A DNA stretch of 54,792 nt. Origin: an uncultured Legionella sp. (GTDB lineage: Bacteria; Pseudomonadota; Gammaproteobacteria; Legionellales; Legionellaceae). Location of the stretch: positions 1 to 54,792 of the forward strand of contig CAMFHA010000006.1 in assembly GCA_945952115.1 (NCBI GenBank). The letters run 5' to 3'. Position 1 is the stretch's first letter, and the number at the start of each line of letters is the position of its first letter. A program made the translations under genes and the position numbers. A model generated the notes under the pieces. It was not told the origin of the DNA. It saw nothing but the letters and a program-made list of their open reading frames with translations, and did no database searches. Of the stretch, positions 18,754 through 27,393 are shown piece after piece.

Positions 18754-19296
18754 ATGATTAATATAATAAAAAAAATAAAATTTTGGTCGAAAGCAGATAG
18801 AATTGGTCCTGATATTCCTTTGAATCATTGGATGTTGCATTTTGAAGGAACAATGAAGCGACTTTGTCAAAAAAAATTCAAGTATTTTGATGATTCAGCT
18901 TCATTTCGACATGGTGCCTATGCAATTTGCTGCTCCAAAATTTCTATAGGAGCTCATGTTACTATTCGTCCAGGAACTATGTTGTTTGCTGATCCTCGAC
19001 CTGATGGAGCAGGAATAATTATTGAGAGCAATGTACTGATTGGCTCTGGTGTACATATGTATGTAAATAATCATCGTTTTGATGATAAAAGTTTATTTAT
19101 TTCACAGCAAGGCTGGTATGATTCTAAAGAAATTCTTATAAAAGAAGGAAGTTGGATTGGCGCTAATGCAGTTATTCTTCCGGGTGTTTCTATAGGTAAA
19201 AATTCTGTGGTGGGTGCAGGTAGTGTGGTTACAAAAAATGTACCTGATTTTTGTGTATTTGCAGGTTCCCCTGCTAAATTAATTAAAAATTTGTAA
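18754..19296 (+). CDS. Hexapeptide-repeat O-acetyltransferase
   Basis: A 180-residue left-handed beta-helix acyltransferase of the maltose/galactoside acetyltransferase type. MYVNNHRFDD contains the catalytic histidine, and the C-terminal coil IKEGSWIGANAVILPGVSIG ends with FAGSPAKLI, typical of the class. It follows ptmA by 8 bp and is last in the legionaminic block, so O-acetylation of legionaminic acid or a neighbouring sugar is the best guess. No strong ribosome binding site is seen; coupling is likely. Confidence 0.82.
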   Translation: MINIIKKIKFWSKADRIGPDIPLNHWMLHFEGTMKRLCQKKFKYFDDSASFRHGAYAICCSKISIGAHVTIRPGTMLFADPRPDGAGIIIESNVLIGSGVHMYVNNHRFDDKSLFISQQGWYDSKEILIKEGSWIGANAVILPGVSIGKNSVVGAGSVVTKNVPDFCVFAGSPAKLIKNL

Positions 19297-19312
19297 CATG
19301 TGGAGTAATATT

Positions 19313-19514
19313 AGGGAGCAGTTCCTTTAAGCCTAGAAAACGACAATATTTTCATGTAGGTTGGGCCTTGGCCCAACAAAGCAAAGCATATAAATGTGAT
19401 AAATATGCAATTTATGAGAGATATCCGTAGATATCATTAATGCACGAGCTTGTTGGGGCAACTTTGTTGGGCCAAGGCCCAACCTACCTCATCGTTTTAA
19501 AGGAACGACACCCA
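19313..19514. repeat. Nested palindromic repeat, about 200 bp, with TAATATT flanks
   Basis: Outer arms GTTCCTTTAA (19321-19330) and TTAAAGGAAC (19497-19506) are extended by GGG/CCC at the edges. Inside are two perfect 26-bp arms (19356-19381 and 19462-19487), and each is itself a hairpin TTGGGCC-TT-GGCCCAA. Direct repeats TAATATT at 19306-19312 and 19515-19521 look like a target duplication. It fills the gap between the acetyltransferase gene and the next gene. It is GC-rich compared with its surroundings and could fold strongly in RNA, so it may weaken read-through. Confidence 0.75.
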
Positions 19515-19546
19515 TAATATTTTTTATTCGTTATTATGGACTTATT

Positions 19547-21316
19547 ATGTATTTTGTTAAATTACTTAATTTTTTATCTCCTATTTTATATAAATATAAG
19601 TATCAATTTAAGCATCCACATCAACATGATCCTTATAAACAGATTTCCGCATTATCTAAAAATTTAAAGATGAATAGTAACTGCTCATCCTTCCATCCTG
19701 AGTGGAGCGAAAGATCTCTTGAAATTAAGCATAGTGCAACATTTGGAGATCCTTTGTCGCAAACGACTCAGGATGACGTGCGAACAGCTGCGAAGAATAA
19801 TAAGTCAGATGCTAAAAAAATTTTAATGGTTCCTTTTCGAGTTGCTTCTGGGTCTAATTTATTTGAGGGTAATTGTTCTCTTATTTTTCAAAAACGAGGC
19901 TATGTCGTTGATTATCTAATGTGTGGCCAATCAGTTAACTATTGCGAAGAAATAGATTCTTTTAAATCAAAAATCTTTAGATGTAACTTATGTTTTTATG
20001 AACAAAATAAATTTATTTCTAGTTTTAAAGGTAATGGTGTATTTATTAATCAATACCTTTCAAAAGAAGAACGCTCAAATATTAAAAAAGAAATTGAAGG
20101 AATAAACCTTAGTCAATTAGAGAATTATTTATACTTAGGTGTTCCTATTTATAAGCCTTTGGTGTCTGCAATGCAATTACACTTAAAAAAGGCATTTTTT
20201 TCTGTTGTGGAACATGAGCCTATTATAAAAGGATATATTGAAACAATTTTTACTACTATCAAAGCATTAGATAATTATTTTAGTAAAAATACGGTGGAGC
20301 TTGTTTGTTTATCTCATGGCGTTTATTCCACTTGGGGCGCTGTACAACAATACTGTTTGAGTCGCTCCATAAGATTTGTTACCTATGGAAGATCATACAA
20401 TGGCGCAGGAATTATTGCGGCCCATGATGATTCTTATCTTAATGAACCGATGTATGAAAAAAACAGTAATTGGAATCAAAATCCATTAAAGCACAAGGAA
20501 AAAGAAAAAATAACCAGTTATTTACGAGCAAAAATAGGATTAGAAAAAAAGGCCTACGATTATGTAAGTTATCATTCTGGCTCAACTGTTTTTTTAACTA
20601 AACATGAATTATATCAAAAATTAAATATCGATATCACTAAGAAGATAATTGCTTTGTTTCCTAATATTCCTTGGGATGGGCAAACTTATAGACCTGCTTT
20701 AATTTTTGATAATATAAATTCTTGGATTTATGAAACTATTGATTGGTTTGTTAAAGAAAAAAATTGTGTTTTAGTTATTAGGACTCATCCTGCTGAAAAA
20801 AGAATGCCCAGTACGGAAGGGGGGTTATATGATATTTTGCAAAAAAGATATGGTGATAGCTTTTTGTTTGAACATGTAAAATTGATTCCAGCTGAAAGCG
20901 ATATAAGAAGTATTGCCGTTGCACAACATTCATTAGCAGTTTTATTGTATGGATCTACTATTGGTTATGAAACTACTTTTTTAAAAATACCTACTATTTT
21001 AGGCTCTAAATTTTATTATAGTGATAGAGATATTACTTTTGATCCTAAAACTAAAGAAGAGTATTTTTATTTAATTCAAAAAGCAATTGATGGTGAATTA
21101 GTTGTAGATGAAGCTCGCCACGAGCGTTTACTTCAATATGCCTATCATTATAATTTTCGTCGAGTGATGCCCGAAACTTTAATGAATCTAAAAGGTTTAA
21201 ATTTTGATGGCTATAAATACCATGATTTAGATGCCTTAGTTAACGATCAAGTGATTAATAAATTTATTGATCAGTGCTTAAGTGGAGAAAAATTTTATTT
21301 TGATGAATGTTATTAG
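19547..21316 (+). CDS. Capsule-type polysaccharide biosynthesis protein (putative GT-B transferase) with repeat-derived insert
   Basis: A 589-residue soluble protein. The region from about residue 90 to 560 resembles capsule polysaccharide synthesis proteins: LVIRTHPAEKR and YGSTIGYETTFLKIPTI match the conserved His-Pro and Gly-Ser-Thr...Glu motifs of that group, whose better-known members KpsC/KpsS are Kdo transferases. Its acceptor and donor are unknown. Residues 44-82 (N-C-S-S-F-H-P-E-W ... T-Q-D-D-V) are translated from the 117-bp palindromic element, inserted in frame between a short N-terminal segment and the main domain. Removing it gives K-(M/K)-N-N-K with no frame change. The start at 19547 is plausible; an internal start after the insert (ATG at 19826) could also be used. 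Confidence 0.75.
   Translation: MYFVKLLNFLSPILYKYKYQFKHPHQHDPYKQISALSKNLKMNSNCSSFHPEWSERSLEIKHSATFGDPLSQTTQDDVRTAAKNNKSDAKKILMVPFRVASGSNLFEGNCSLIFQKRGYVVDYLMCGQSVNYCEEIDSFKSKIFRCNLCFYEQNKFISSFKGNGVFINQYLSKEERSNIKKEIEGINLSQLENYLYLGVPIYKPLVSAMQLHLKKAFFSVVEHEPIIKGYIETIFTTIKALDNYFSKNTVELVCLSHGVYSTWGAVQQYCLSRSIRFVTYGRSYNGAGIIAAHDDSYLNEPMYEKNSNWNQNPLKHKEKEKITSYLRAKIGLEKKAYDYVSYHSGSTVFLTKHELYQKLNIDITKKIIALFPNIPWDGQTYRPALIFDNINSWIYETIDWFVKEKNCVLVIRTHPAEKRMPSTEGGLYDILQKRYGDSFLFEHVKLIPAESDIRSIAVAQHSLAVLLYGSTIGYETTFLKIPTILGSKFYYSDRDITFDPKTKEEYFYLIQKAIDGELVVDEARHERLLQYAYHYNFRRVMPETLMNLKGLNFDGYKYHDLDALVNDQVINKFIDQCLSGEKFYFDECY
19676..19792 (+). mobile_element. 117-bp palindromic element, copy 3 (inside a CDS)
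   Basis: It begins AGTAACTGCTC and ends GAACAGCTGCG, flanked by ATGAAT (19670-19675) and AAGAAT (19793-19798), a 5-of-6 target duplication. It is fully open in the host gene's frame and adds 39 codons plus 2 for the duplication. Orientation and frame are the same as in copies 2 and 4. Confidence 0.9.
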
Positions 21317-22562
21317 TAACAAAATCGCACGACTGACTAACTACCATGTAGCAAATGTTTTAAATTTTTTCATGGGTTCAATTTGTGCTGTGCTATGTTC
21401 GTTCTTAGCTACTTTTTTATTAAATGCCAATCTTTCTAAAGAAGAAATGGGATATTATAGTTATGTGTTTACGTTATTGAGTTTTTGCTATCCTATTCTT
21501 TCTTTATCTTTATTTAATGGCTATCCTCGTTTTATTGAATATTATCAAAGCGATCGTTTGATACACTTTGTACATAAGATGTCTTGGGTGTCAACTCTAA
21601 TATTTGTTACGCTAATAATGCTTTATTTTAATTCTCGGTATTTCGCTGCGTTTGCTTTTATTATTCTTTATCAAGAGCGTTTGTTATTAGCACGCGCTCA
21701 ACTCCAAATAGCTAAGTATAATTTTTTAAACATTGTTCAGAAATTAATTTTTTTAGCTTTATTATTTCTTTATTACTTAACCAATCATCTTTTATCTGCT
21801 AATTCAGCCTTATTTTTTATGGGGAGTTCTTATTTAATAAGCTACTTCATTAGTTATTTCTGGAAAGAAAATTGTTTTGTTTCTTCGGAATATTATCAAG
21901 AGTTTAATAAAAATATTTTTCTGAAATTTTGTTTTTTTACCATGCTCACCAGTACTATAAACTGGATACTTATTTTTTCAGACCAAGTGATTATTAAGTA
22001 TTTTTATTCTTATGAGGCCCTAGCTCCTTATGCTGTGGCTTATAGAATTGTTTCTATGTTAGGATTAATTTCAGGTGTATTTTTATCTTATTACCCAACT
22101 GTTTATTTTAAAAAAATAAAGGAAGGAAAGGGTATTAAAGAAATTTTATTATTACGCAAATATTTTATACAGCTCTTATTAGTAACTACTTTGATTATTT
22201 GGTTGGCTAAACCATTAGTTTATAAACTATTTGGTGCGTCGAACTATCTAGCTCAGAGTAATTTTTTCGGACCTTTATTATTAGGTGAAGTATTTCGTAT
22301 TATGGGTACTATAGTCCTCACTTTTTTGACTTATAAATTAAAACAATTGAATATTTTAGCTTTGATGTTTTTTATTTCTATTTTAAATAGCGTTTTAAAT
22401 ATTTTATTTGTCCCTATTGGGGGTCCGATTGTTTCAGCTTATAGTACTTTACTCTGTTTTATTTTATATTTTGTTTTTAGTCTTTTTATTTCTTATATTC
22501 CTGAATGTAAACATTTAAAAAGCATTACAATAACTGATGAGCCCAATGACACTAACTATTAA
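21303..22562 (+). CDS. Oligosaccharide flippase (Wzx/MOP family), second of three
   Basis: A 419-residue polytopic inner-membrane protein with about 12 helices and the polysaccharide-biosynthesis flippase pattern (LSKEEMGYYSYVFTLLSF near the N-terminus, NWILIFSDQVIIKYFYS near the middle). It is clearly different from the WzxE-like pair at 8534 and 39523. The start is unsure: GTG at 21282 would overlap the previous gene by 35 bp, and ATG at 21303 overlaps by 14 bp but has GGAG a long 15 bases away. It probably moves the repeat unit built by the neighbouring transferases. Confidence 0.8.
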   Translation: MNVISNKIARLTNYHVANVLNFFMGSICAVLCSFLATFLLNANLSKEEMGYYSYVFTLLSFCYPILSLSLFNGYPRFIEYYQSDRLIHFVHKMSWVSTLIFVTLIMLYFNSRYFAAFAFIILYQERLLLARAQLQIAKYNFLNIVQKLIFLALLFLYYLTNHLLSANSALFFMGSSYLISYFISYFWKENCFVSSEYYQEFNKNIFLKFCFFTMLTSTINWILIFSDQVIIKYFYSYEALAPYAVAYRIVSMLGLISGVFLSYYPTVYFKKIKEGKGIKEILLLRKYFIQLLLVTTLIIWLAKPLVYKLFGASNYLAQSNFFGPLLLGEVFRIMGTIVLTFLTYKLKQLNILALMFFISILNSVLNILFVPIGGPIVSAYSTLLCFILYFVFSLFISYIPECKHLKSITITDEPNDTNY

Positions 22563-23655
22563 TCAATTTTATATAGAATTAAAAGTATTTTTAAATCAAC
22601 ATCAAATTCCTTATAAAGATTTTGATATGGCAAATATTGATTTTTCAAAATCCGATATTGATATTGTGCTCAAATCAGAAGCCGATTTGAAAAAAATAAA
22701 AGCGTTTATTAGAAAGCAATCGATTAAAATCAAAATAAGAATTGATAATAAAAAACAATTTTATTTTATAATAATTGATAAAAAAAATATTCATGCCTTC
22801 GATTTCATGGTGGGCCTATTAGCTAGTTCGGGCTTAATTAGTAATGGGAACTACTTATTTCAAAGCAGCGACGAGGGTATTAATTTTATAAAAAATTACC
22901 AATTTCTTAAAAGAAAAGCTAAAAGTAAAGAGAATTTTTATATTATAAAAGAAGTAAAATATACAAATTTTTTAAAATTATTATTTTATTCGAAAAAAAT
23001 TGTAATCAATATAAAAAATTTATTTAAATCAAAGGACTCTGGTCTTTATGTGGCTCTTTTGGGAGCAGATGGAAGCGGTAAAAGTACAGCATTAAATTAC
23101 ATCAAAGAGCAATTTTCGGAAAAAAGAAAATTATTTCCTTTAAAAAGAATTTATTTTAAACCTAATGTTTTTAAAATAAAGCCAGATAATAAAAACTCAC
23201 TAAAGAGTGGTCATCTACCTCACAGCAGTCCTTCTTATTCCTCAATTTTATCTTTAGCTAAAGTAATATATATTTTTTTAAACTATCTTTTGTATATTCC
23301 TATACTTTCTATACGCAAAAAAAATGGCCATCTAATCCTTTTTGATAGACATTTTTATGATTTGCTTATTGATGCTCAGCGCCATCGAATAGATAGAACA
23401 GGAGTATGGTTGGCTAGTTTATTAGTGAATTTTATCCCTAAACCAGACATCTTAATCATATTAAGTGCAGAAACTGAACAATTGTCTCAAAGAAAACCTG
23501 ATGAGGTGAATAAAGATTTATTAAATAGCTTAAACAGTAGATACAAAAATTTTAAACCTAAAAAAGTATCGACTTATCATCTCATAAACAATCGATCTTT
23601 AGAGAGCTTGCATGAGCAATTGACCAGTATATTAATAGGCAATATGGTTAAATGA
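22537..23655 (+). CDS. Nucleotidyltransferase-like domain plus thymidylate-kinase-like P-loop kinase
   Basis: A 372-residue two-part protein. The N-terminal part (about 1-110) has KSDIDIV and later HAFDFMV, which could be the paired and third acidic residues of a minimal nucleotidyltransferase fold, though the usual Gly-Ser motif is not clear. The C-terminal part has a perfect Walker A, LLGADGSGKST (near residue 180), and FDRHFYD, the DRxxYD motif of thymidylate kinases. Such kinases occur in some surface-polysaccharide loci with unknown substrates. ATGs at 22537 and 22546 are both possible. It overlaps the flippase by 26 bp and the next kinase gene by 4 bp. Confidence 0.75.
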   Translation: MSPMTLTINQFYIELKVFLNQHQIPYKDFDMANIDFSKSDIDIVLKSEADLKKIKAFIRKQSIKIKIRIDNKKQFYFIIIDKKNIHAFDFMVGLLASSGLISNGNYLFQSSDEGINFIKNYQFLKRKAKSKENFYIIKEVKYTNFLKLLFYSKKIVINIKNLFKSKDSGLYVALLGADGSGKSTALNYIKEQFSEKRKLFPLKRIYFKPNVFKIKPDNKNSLKSGHLPHSSPSYSSILSLAKVIYIFLNYLLYIPILSIRKKNGHLILFDRHFYDLLIDAQRHRIDRTGVWLASLLVNFIPKPDILIILSAETEQLSQRKPDEVNKDLLNSLNSRYKNFKPKKVSTYHLINNRSLESLHEQLTSILIGNMVK

Positions 23656-24932
23656 ACTGGTATGATTTTTTAAAAAAAGAAGAAATAATTAGTTTATCGG
23701 ATAATACATTTAATGCTATTGCACTTCCTTCTATCCAACAGGCTAAATATATAATTAACTTGAATAATAAAAGAGTATTTTTTGCTGGCTTGAATTTATT
23801 AAGTACACGAAGTGTTAAAGCCTCTATAGCAAAAAAGATTTACTCTTGTTTATATCATTTAGGTATTATAAAAAAGATATTTAAGTCACAGTTAATTACC
23901 CTTAATGCCGATAGCGAACTATTTAAAACTATTGGTCAACAATTCCAATATATAAATGGAATTAATATTTATATTGGATATGCTAAAAATGAAAACCTTT
24001 CTTTGACTTTTCAAATTGTTGAAGCGGATAAAGAATATTACTTAAGATATCCTGTTAGTGATACTGCAAAAATTTTGCATACTAAAGAGTATGCAAATAT
24101 TAATTATTTGTCTCAAATCTATCCATTACCTATTCAAAAGCTATATAAAACAATTAGTAACTGCTCATCTCGTCATCCTGAGTGGAACGAAGGATTTTCT
24201 GAATTGAAGCACAATGCACCATTCGGAGATCTTTCGTCGCAAGCGACTCAGGATAACGTGCAAGCAGTTACAACAATTGATTCAAAAAATAATTTTTTAT
24301 TTGTTTATGAAGGCATTGTTTCTAAAATTACTCGTACTAAATTATGTAGTAATAAAATGAATATATTACGTGAATTAAGTTATTCGTCCTATGAGCTCAC
24401 TAAGAATAATCTAGCCTTTCAGAAATTATGTACTTTAATTGAATTAACTCTCAACGAAACAGAAAATGAAGAAGTTAAAAAGCTTATTGTTCCTTATCAA
24501 TATATCATTCAGCATTTGAGCGAACTTTCTATAAAAAAAGCATTTTTTCATGGCGATTTTTCACCAGATAATATTTTAATTGCTAATAAACAGTATTATT
24601 TAATTGATTTTGAATATTCTGAAACAGAGTTTTTTGTTTGTTTTGACTTATTTCATTATTTTTATAAGGCTAATAAGCTTCATTTAAAAGTTATTAATAA
24701 TAAAGAGGTTCTAAAAATAAGAGATCTTATAAAAAGAACCTATAAAGGTTATCCTTTTTCTGGAGTAGAGGAGTTAGATAATGTTACACTAGTTCGGTAT
24801 TTATTTACCTTTTATTTATTTTTTTTATTAAAACGTTATTTAATGGATGAAAAAATGAATTCATACAATGGAATAGTTACTAGGTTAGCGCATAGTATCT
24901 TGACACTTTCCGAGCAATCAATATGTTACTGA
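23652..24932 (+). CDS. APH/choline-kinase-like phosphotransferase with repeat-derived insert
   Basis: A 426-residue protein with the protein-kinase-like catalytic core: FFHGDFSPDNILI (catalytic loop H-G-D ... D-N, near residue 300) and YLIDFEYSE (metal-binding Asp). This is the aminoglycoside/choline/homoserine kinase fold; in a glycan locus it may phosphorylate a sugar or lipid-linked intermediate. Residues 169-207 (S-N-C-S-S-R-H-P-E-W ... T-Q-D-N-V) come from the 117-bp element, in frame, within the N-terminal half and before the catalytic loop. Excising it gives K-T-I-D-S-K. Whether the enzyme tolerates the insert is unknown. The start overlaps the preceding stop (ATGA). Confidence 0.78.
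   Translation: MNWYDFLKKEEIISLSDNTFNAIALPSIQQAKYIINLNNKRVFFAGLNLLSTRSVKASIAKKIYSCLYHLGIIKKIFKSQLITLNADSELFKTIGQQFQYINGINIYIGYAKNENLSLTFQIVEADKEYYLRYPVSDTAKILHTKEYANINYLSQIYPLPIQKLYKTISNCSSRHPEWNEGFSELKHNAPFGDLSSQATQDNVQAVTTIDSKNNFLFVYEGIVSKITRTKLCSNKMNILRELSYSSYELTKNNLAFQKLCTLIELTLNETENEEVKKLIVPYQYIIQHLSELSIKKAFFHGDFSPDNILIANKQYYLIDFEYSETEFFVCFDLFHYFYKANKLHLKVINNKEVLKIRDLIKRTYKGYPFSGVEELDNVTLVRYLFTFYLFFLLKRYLMDEKMNSYNGIVTRLAHSILTLSEQSICY
24156..24272 (+). mobile_element. 117-bp palindromic element, copy 4 (inside a kinase-like CDS)
   Basis: It begins AGTAACTGCTC and ends AAGCAGTTACA, with a perfect 6-bp target duplication ACAATT (24150-24155 and 24273-24278) whose two codons are in the host frame. 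Of the six frames of this copy only the one used by the gene lacks stops: both other forward frames and all three reverse frames contain at least one. The perfect duplication suggests it is the youngest of the 117-bp insertions here. Confidence 0.92.
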
Positions 24933-26233
24933 GCTTTTCTTTAAATCAAACGATTCACTTAAAACAAATAGAAAAATTAATTTTATCTAGTATATTTTTA
25001 TTGCTTTGTTATCCTTTCATCGTTTTTTCTAGTGAGGCAAAGTGGAGTTTTATTAATTTATTTATTTATTTATATTCTGCTCTTTTTTTTATTAACTGTT
25101 TTTTATCTTTTAAACACAAGGGAATACAAACGTGGAATATTTTGGGGTTTAGTTATTTTTTGTGTCTATGGCTGAATACATTGCAATTAAGTAGCTTGCA
25201 AGTTGAAAAAAACATATTTGATCTCTATATTATGCTTTTAGGCCCATCATTATTCATATTGTTATTACAATTAACAGAAAGAATTTCAGTATTACCATTT
25301 AATTTAAATCTAAAATTAATAAATATAAACTATTGTTATGTTCTTCTAATATTACTATATGTCAGCTTATCCTTTTATAATTATACTCAAGTGGGATGGC
25401 GTTTGGCAGTAATCCGTAATCAACATCAGATTATTTCCGGTGATCAATTTATAGTTCCCATTTTTTCAGGCCTATGGGCTGTCTTGTCCTGGATTTTAGT
25501 GATGTTAGCCCCACATGTTAAGAAAAGATATGCATTTATTGCTTTTGCTAGCATTATTATTTTTTCAGGAATATTGCATGTAAAAAGAGGTGATATTATA
25601 AGAGTTTTTTTATTTAGCATTATTTGGTTGCTTTCTTCTAAAAACTCTTATGCAAGGCCTTTTAATTTAAAAAAATATCTTGGTATTTTTCTATTTGGAT
25701 TGGCTATAATTATCATCTTTGTTTTATTTGGACAATGGCGTTTAGCTCAATCAGGAAGTAGTGCAAACGCTATTATTGATCTTACTCAAGTACGTCTAAA
25801 TAATGTCTATTTTGCTTGGCTATTTGCTTATTTAATTATTCAATTTGATGTTTTTTCTTTTTCTGTTGCTGCTCTTCAAAAAATTCCTTATTCGATGAAT
25901 GAATTACATCATTTATTCACATCTATCTATCCTGAAGGCTATAATTCTTTAATACCTATTAAAGCCTTTAATGCAGGCACTGGCTTTTGGTCTTTTTATC
26001 GAGATTATGGCAACTTTTTTTTCTTAGAAATGCTTGTATTTTGGTTTTTAATTATAGGACTGATTTGGTTATCCAAAAAAACTGAGTGTCAAGGTGCATA
26101 TTATTTCATTTGTTTATTATCCGCTTTGATGATTTTTGGTAATTACTTTTGTAGTAGAAGTATGATATTAGCAATTATTTTTAGTAATATTATTTATTTT
26201 ATTTCTTACGATAAAAAGTCTAAGATAAATTGA
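24923..26233 (+). CDS. O-antigen polymerase candidate (Wzy-like)
   Basis: A 436-residue inner-membrane protein with about 11-12 hydrophobic helices and a long polar loop (about residues 285-350) containing YPEGYNSLIPIKAFNAGTGF. HVKRGDIIRVFLF is an Arg-bearing short loop of the kind seen in oligosaccharide repeat unit polymerases. Wzy proteins vary too much for firm naming. Its place among flippase and transferase genes supports the role. It overlaps the kinase-like gene by 10 bp. Confidence 0.7.
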   Translation: MLLSFSLNQTIHLKQIEKLILSSIFLLLCYPFIVFSSEAKWSFINLFIYLYSALFFINCFLSFKHKGIQTWNILGFSYFLCLWLNTLQLSSLQVEKNIFDLYIMLLGPSLFILLLQLTERISVLPFNLNLKLININYCYVLLILLYVSLSFYNYTQVGWRLAVIRNQHQIISGDQFIVPIFSGLWAVLSWILVMLAPHVKKRYAFIAFASIIIFSGILHVKRGDIIRVFLFSIIWLLSSKNSYARPFNLKKYLGIFLFGLAIIIIFVLFGQWRLAQSGSSANAIIDLTQVRLNNVYFAWLFAYLIIQFDVFSFSVAALQKIPYSMNELHHLFTSIYPEGYNSLIPIKAFNAGTGFWSFYRDYGNFFFLEMLVFWFLIIGLIWLSKKTECQGAYYFICLLSALMIFGNYFCSRSMILAIIFSNIIYFISYDKKSKIN

Positions 26234-26238
26234 ATAGA

Positions 26239-27393
26239 ATGCATAAAATTTTATTAAACTGCTCGACCTTAGTTAAGGGCGGCGCGCTCCAAGTAGCTCG
26301 TTCCATTTTTGAAGAAGCTAGTGTTGATACTGAGATCGATTGGTATTTTGCAATTAATGAAGGACAATATTTACTTATTGCCGATTTATTAGATAAAGGT
26401 TTAAAGTCAGAGCGGCTTATTATATTAAAAGCAAGTCCTGCTCGTAATAGACAAATGCGAGACTACTTGAAAACAAGAGTAAAAGAATTTGACCTTGACG
26501 CAGTTTTTACTCTTTTTGGACCAGCTTATATTAATTTTACTGTACCTCACTTATGTGGAATAGCGGATGGCTGGGTCACTCATGCTACCAAAGAGGCTTA
26601 TACATTATTACCTAACATCAAAGAAAAAATTCATACTTTTTTATTAAGTCAATATAAATTATGGTGGTATAAAAAAGCAGATAGATGGTGTGTCGAAGCT
26701 CAAATGGCAAAAGAAGGGTATCAATTAAAAAGCCAAAACTCCTCTGAGACCATCTTTGTTATTCCAAATGCGGTAAATCAAATTTTTCAAGATTATGCTA
26801 CACAAATCATAGAGCGCTCTCTAAATAATATAATCAATATTTTTTGTTTAGGAGCAGATTATTGGCACAAAAATCTTCAAATTATTCCAGATGTTCTCTG
26901 CGCTTTAAAAGAAAAATCAAAAACTCAATATCATTTTATTATTACTTTACCATCACAATCTCCTATATATCTTAAGTTAATACAAAGTGCTAAAGAAAAA
27001 GGAGTTGAAAAACATATTATTAATATAGGCACTCTTACTTTAAAAGAGGTAGTAGAACAGTATAAAAAATGCGATATATTATTCTTTCCAAGTGTTTTAG
27101 AAACCTTTAGTATTACACCTTTAGAGGCACTTTATATGAATATGCCAATGGTTGTATCTAATATTTCTTCTAATAAAGAAGTTTTAAAAGAGTATGCTAT
27201 TTATGTAAATCCTTTTGATATAAAAGAAATTACAGAGCAATTGATTTATTTGGCTTTGAATTACTCTAAAGAAGTTAAAAAATTGCAGATATTAAAACAA
27301 AATAATTATTTTAAATCACTGGTATCTGCACAAAAGAGATTTGTTGCCTATAAAAGTATTTTAAAAAAAATGATGAATGAATTATCAATATAA
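26239..27393 (+). CDS. GT4-family glycosyltransferase
   Basis: A 384-residue GT-B glycosyltransferase. LVKGGALQVA is the N-terminal acceptor-domain loop, and FFPSVLETFSITPLEALYMNMP is the donor-binding region with the E-x7-E pattern. It would transfer a sugar from a nucleotide donor in the cytosol to the growing lipid-linked unit. The first ATG is at 26239; a TTG at 26230 overlaps the polymerase stop. The stop codon shares one base with the start of the epimerase gene (TAATGG at 27391). Confidence 0.85.
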   Translation: MHKILLNCSTLVKGGALQVARSIFEEASVDTEIDWYFAINEGQYLLIADLLDKGLKSERLIILKASPARNRQMRDYLKTRVKEFDLDAVFTLFGPAYINFTVPHLCGIADGWVTHATKEAYTLLPNIKEKIHTFLLSQYKLWWYKKADRWCVEAQMAKEGYQLKSQNSSETIFVIPNAVNQIFQDYATQIIERSLNNIINIFCLGADYWHKNLQIIPDVLCALKEKSKTQYHFIITLPSQSPIYLKLIQSAKEKGVEKHIINIGTLTLKEVVEQYKKCDILFFPSVLETFSITPLEALYMNMPMVVSNISSNKEVLKEYAIYVNPFDIKEITEQLIYLALNYSKEVKKLQILKQNNYFKSLVSAQKRFVAYKSILKKMMNELSI

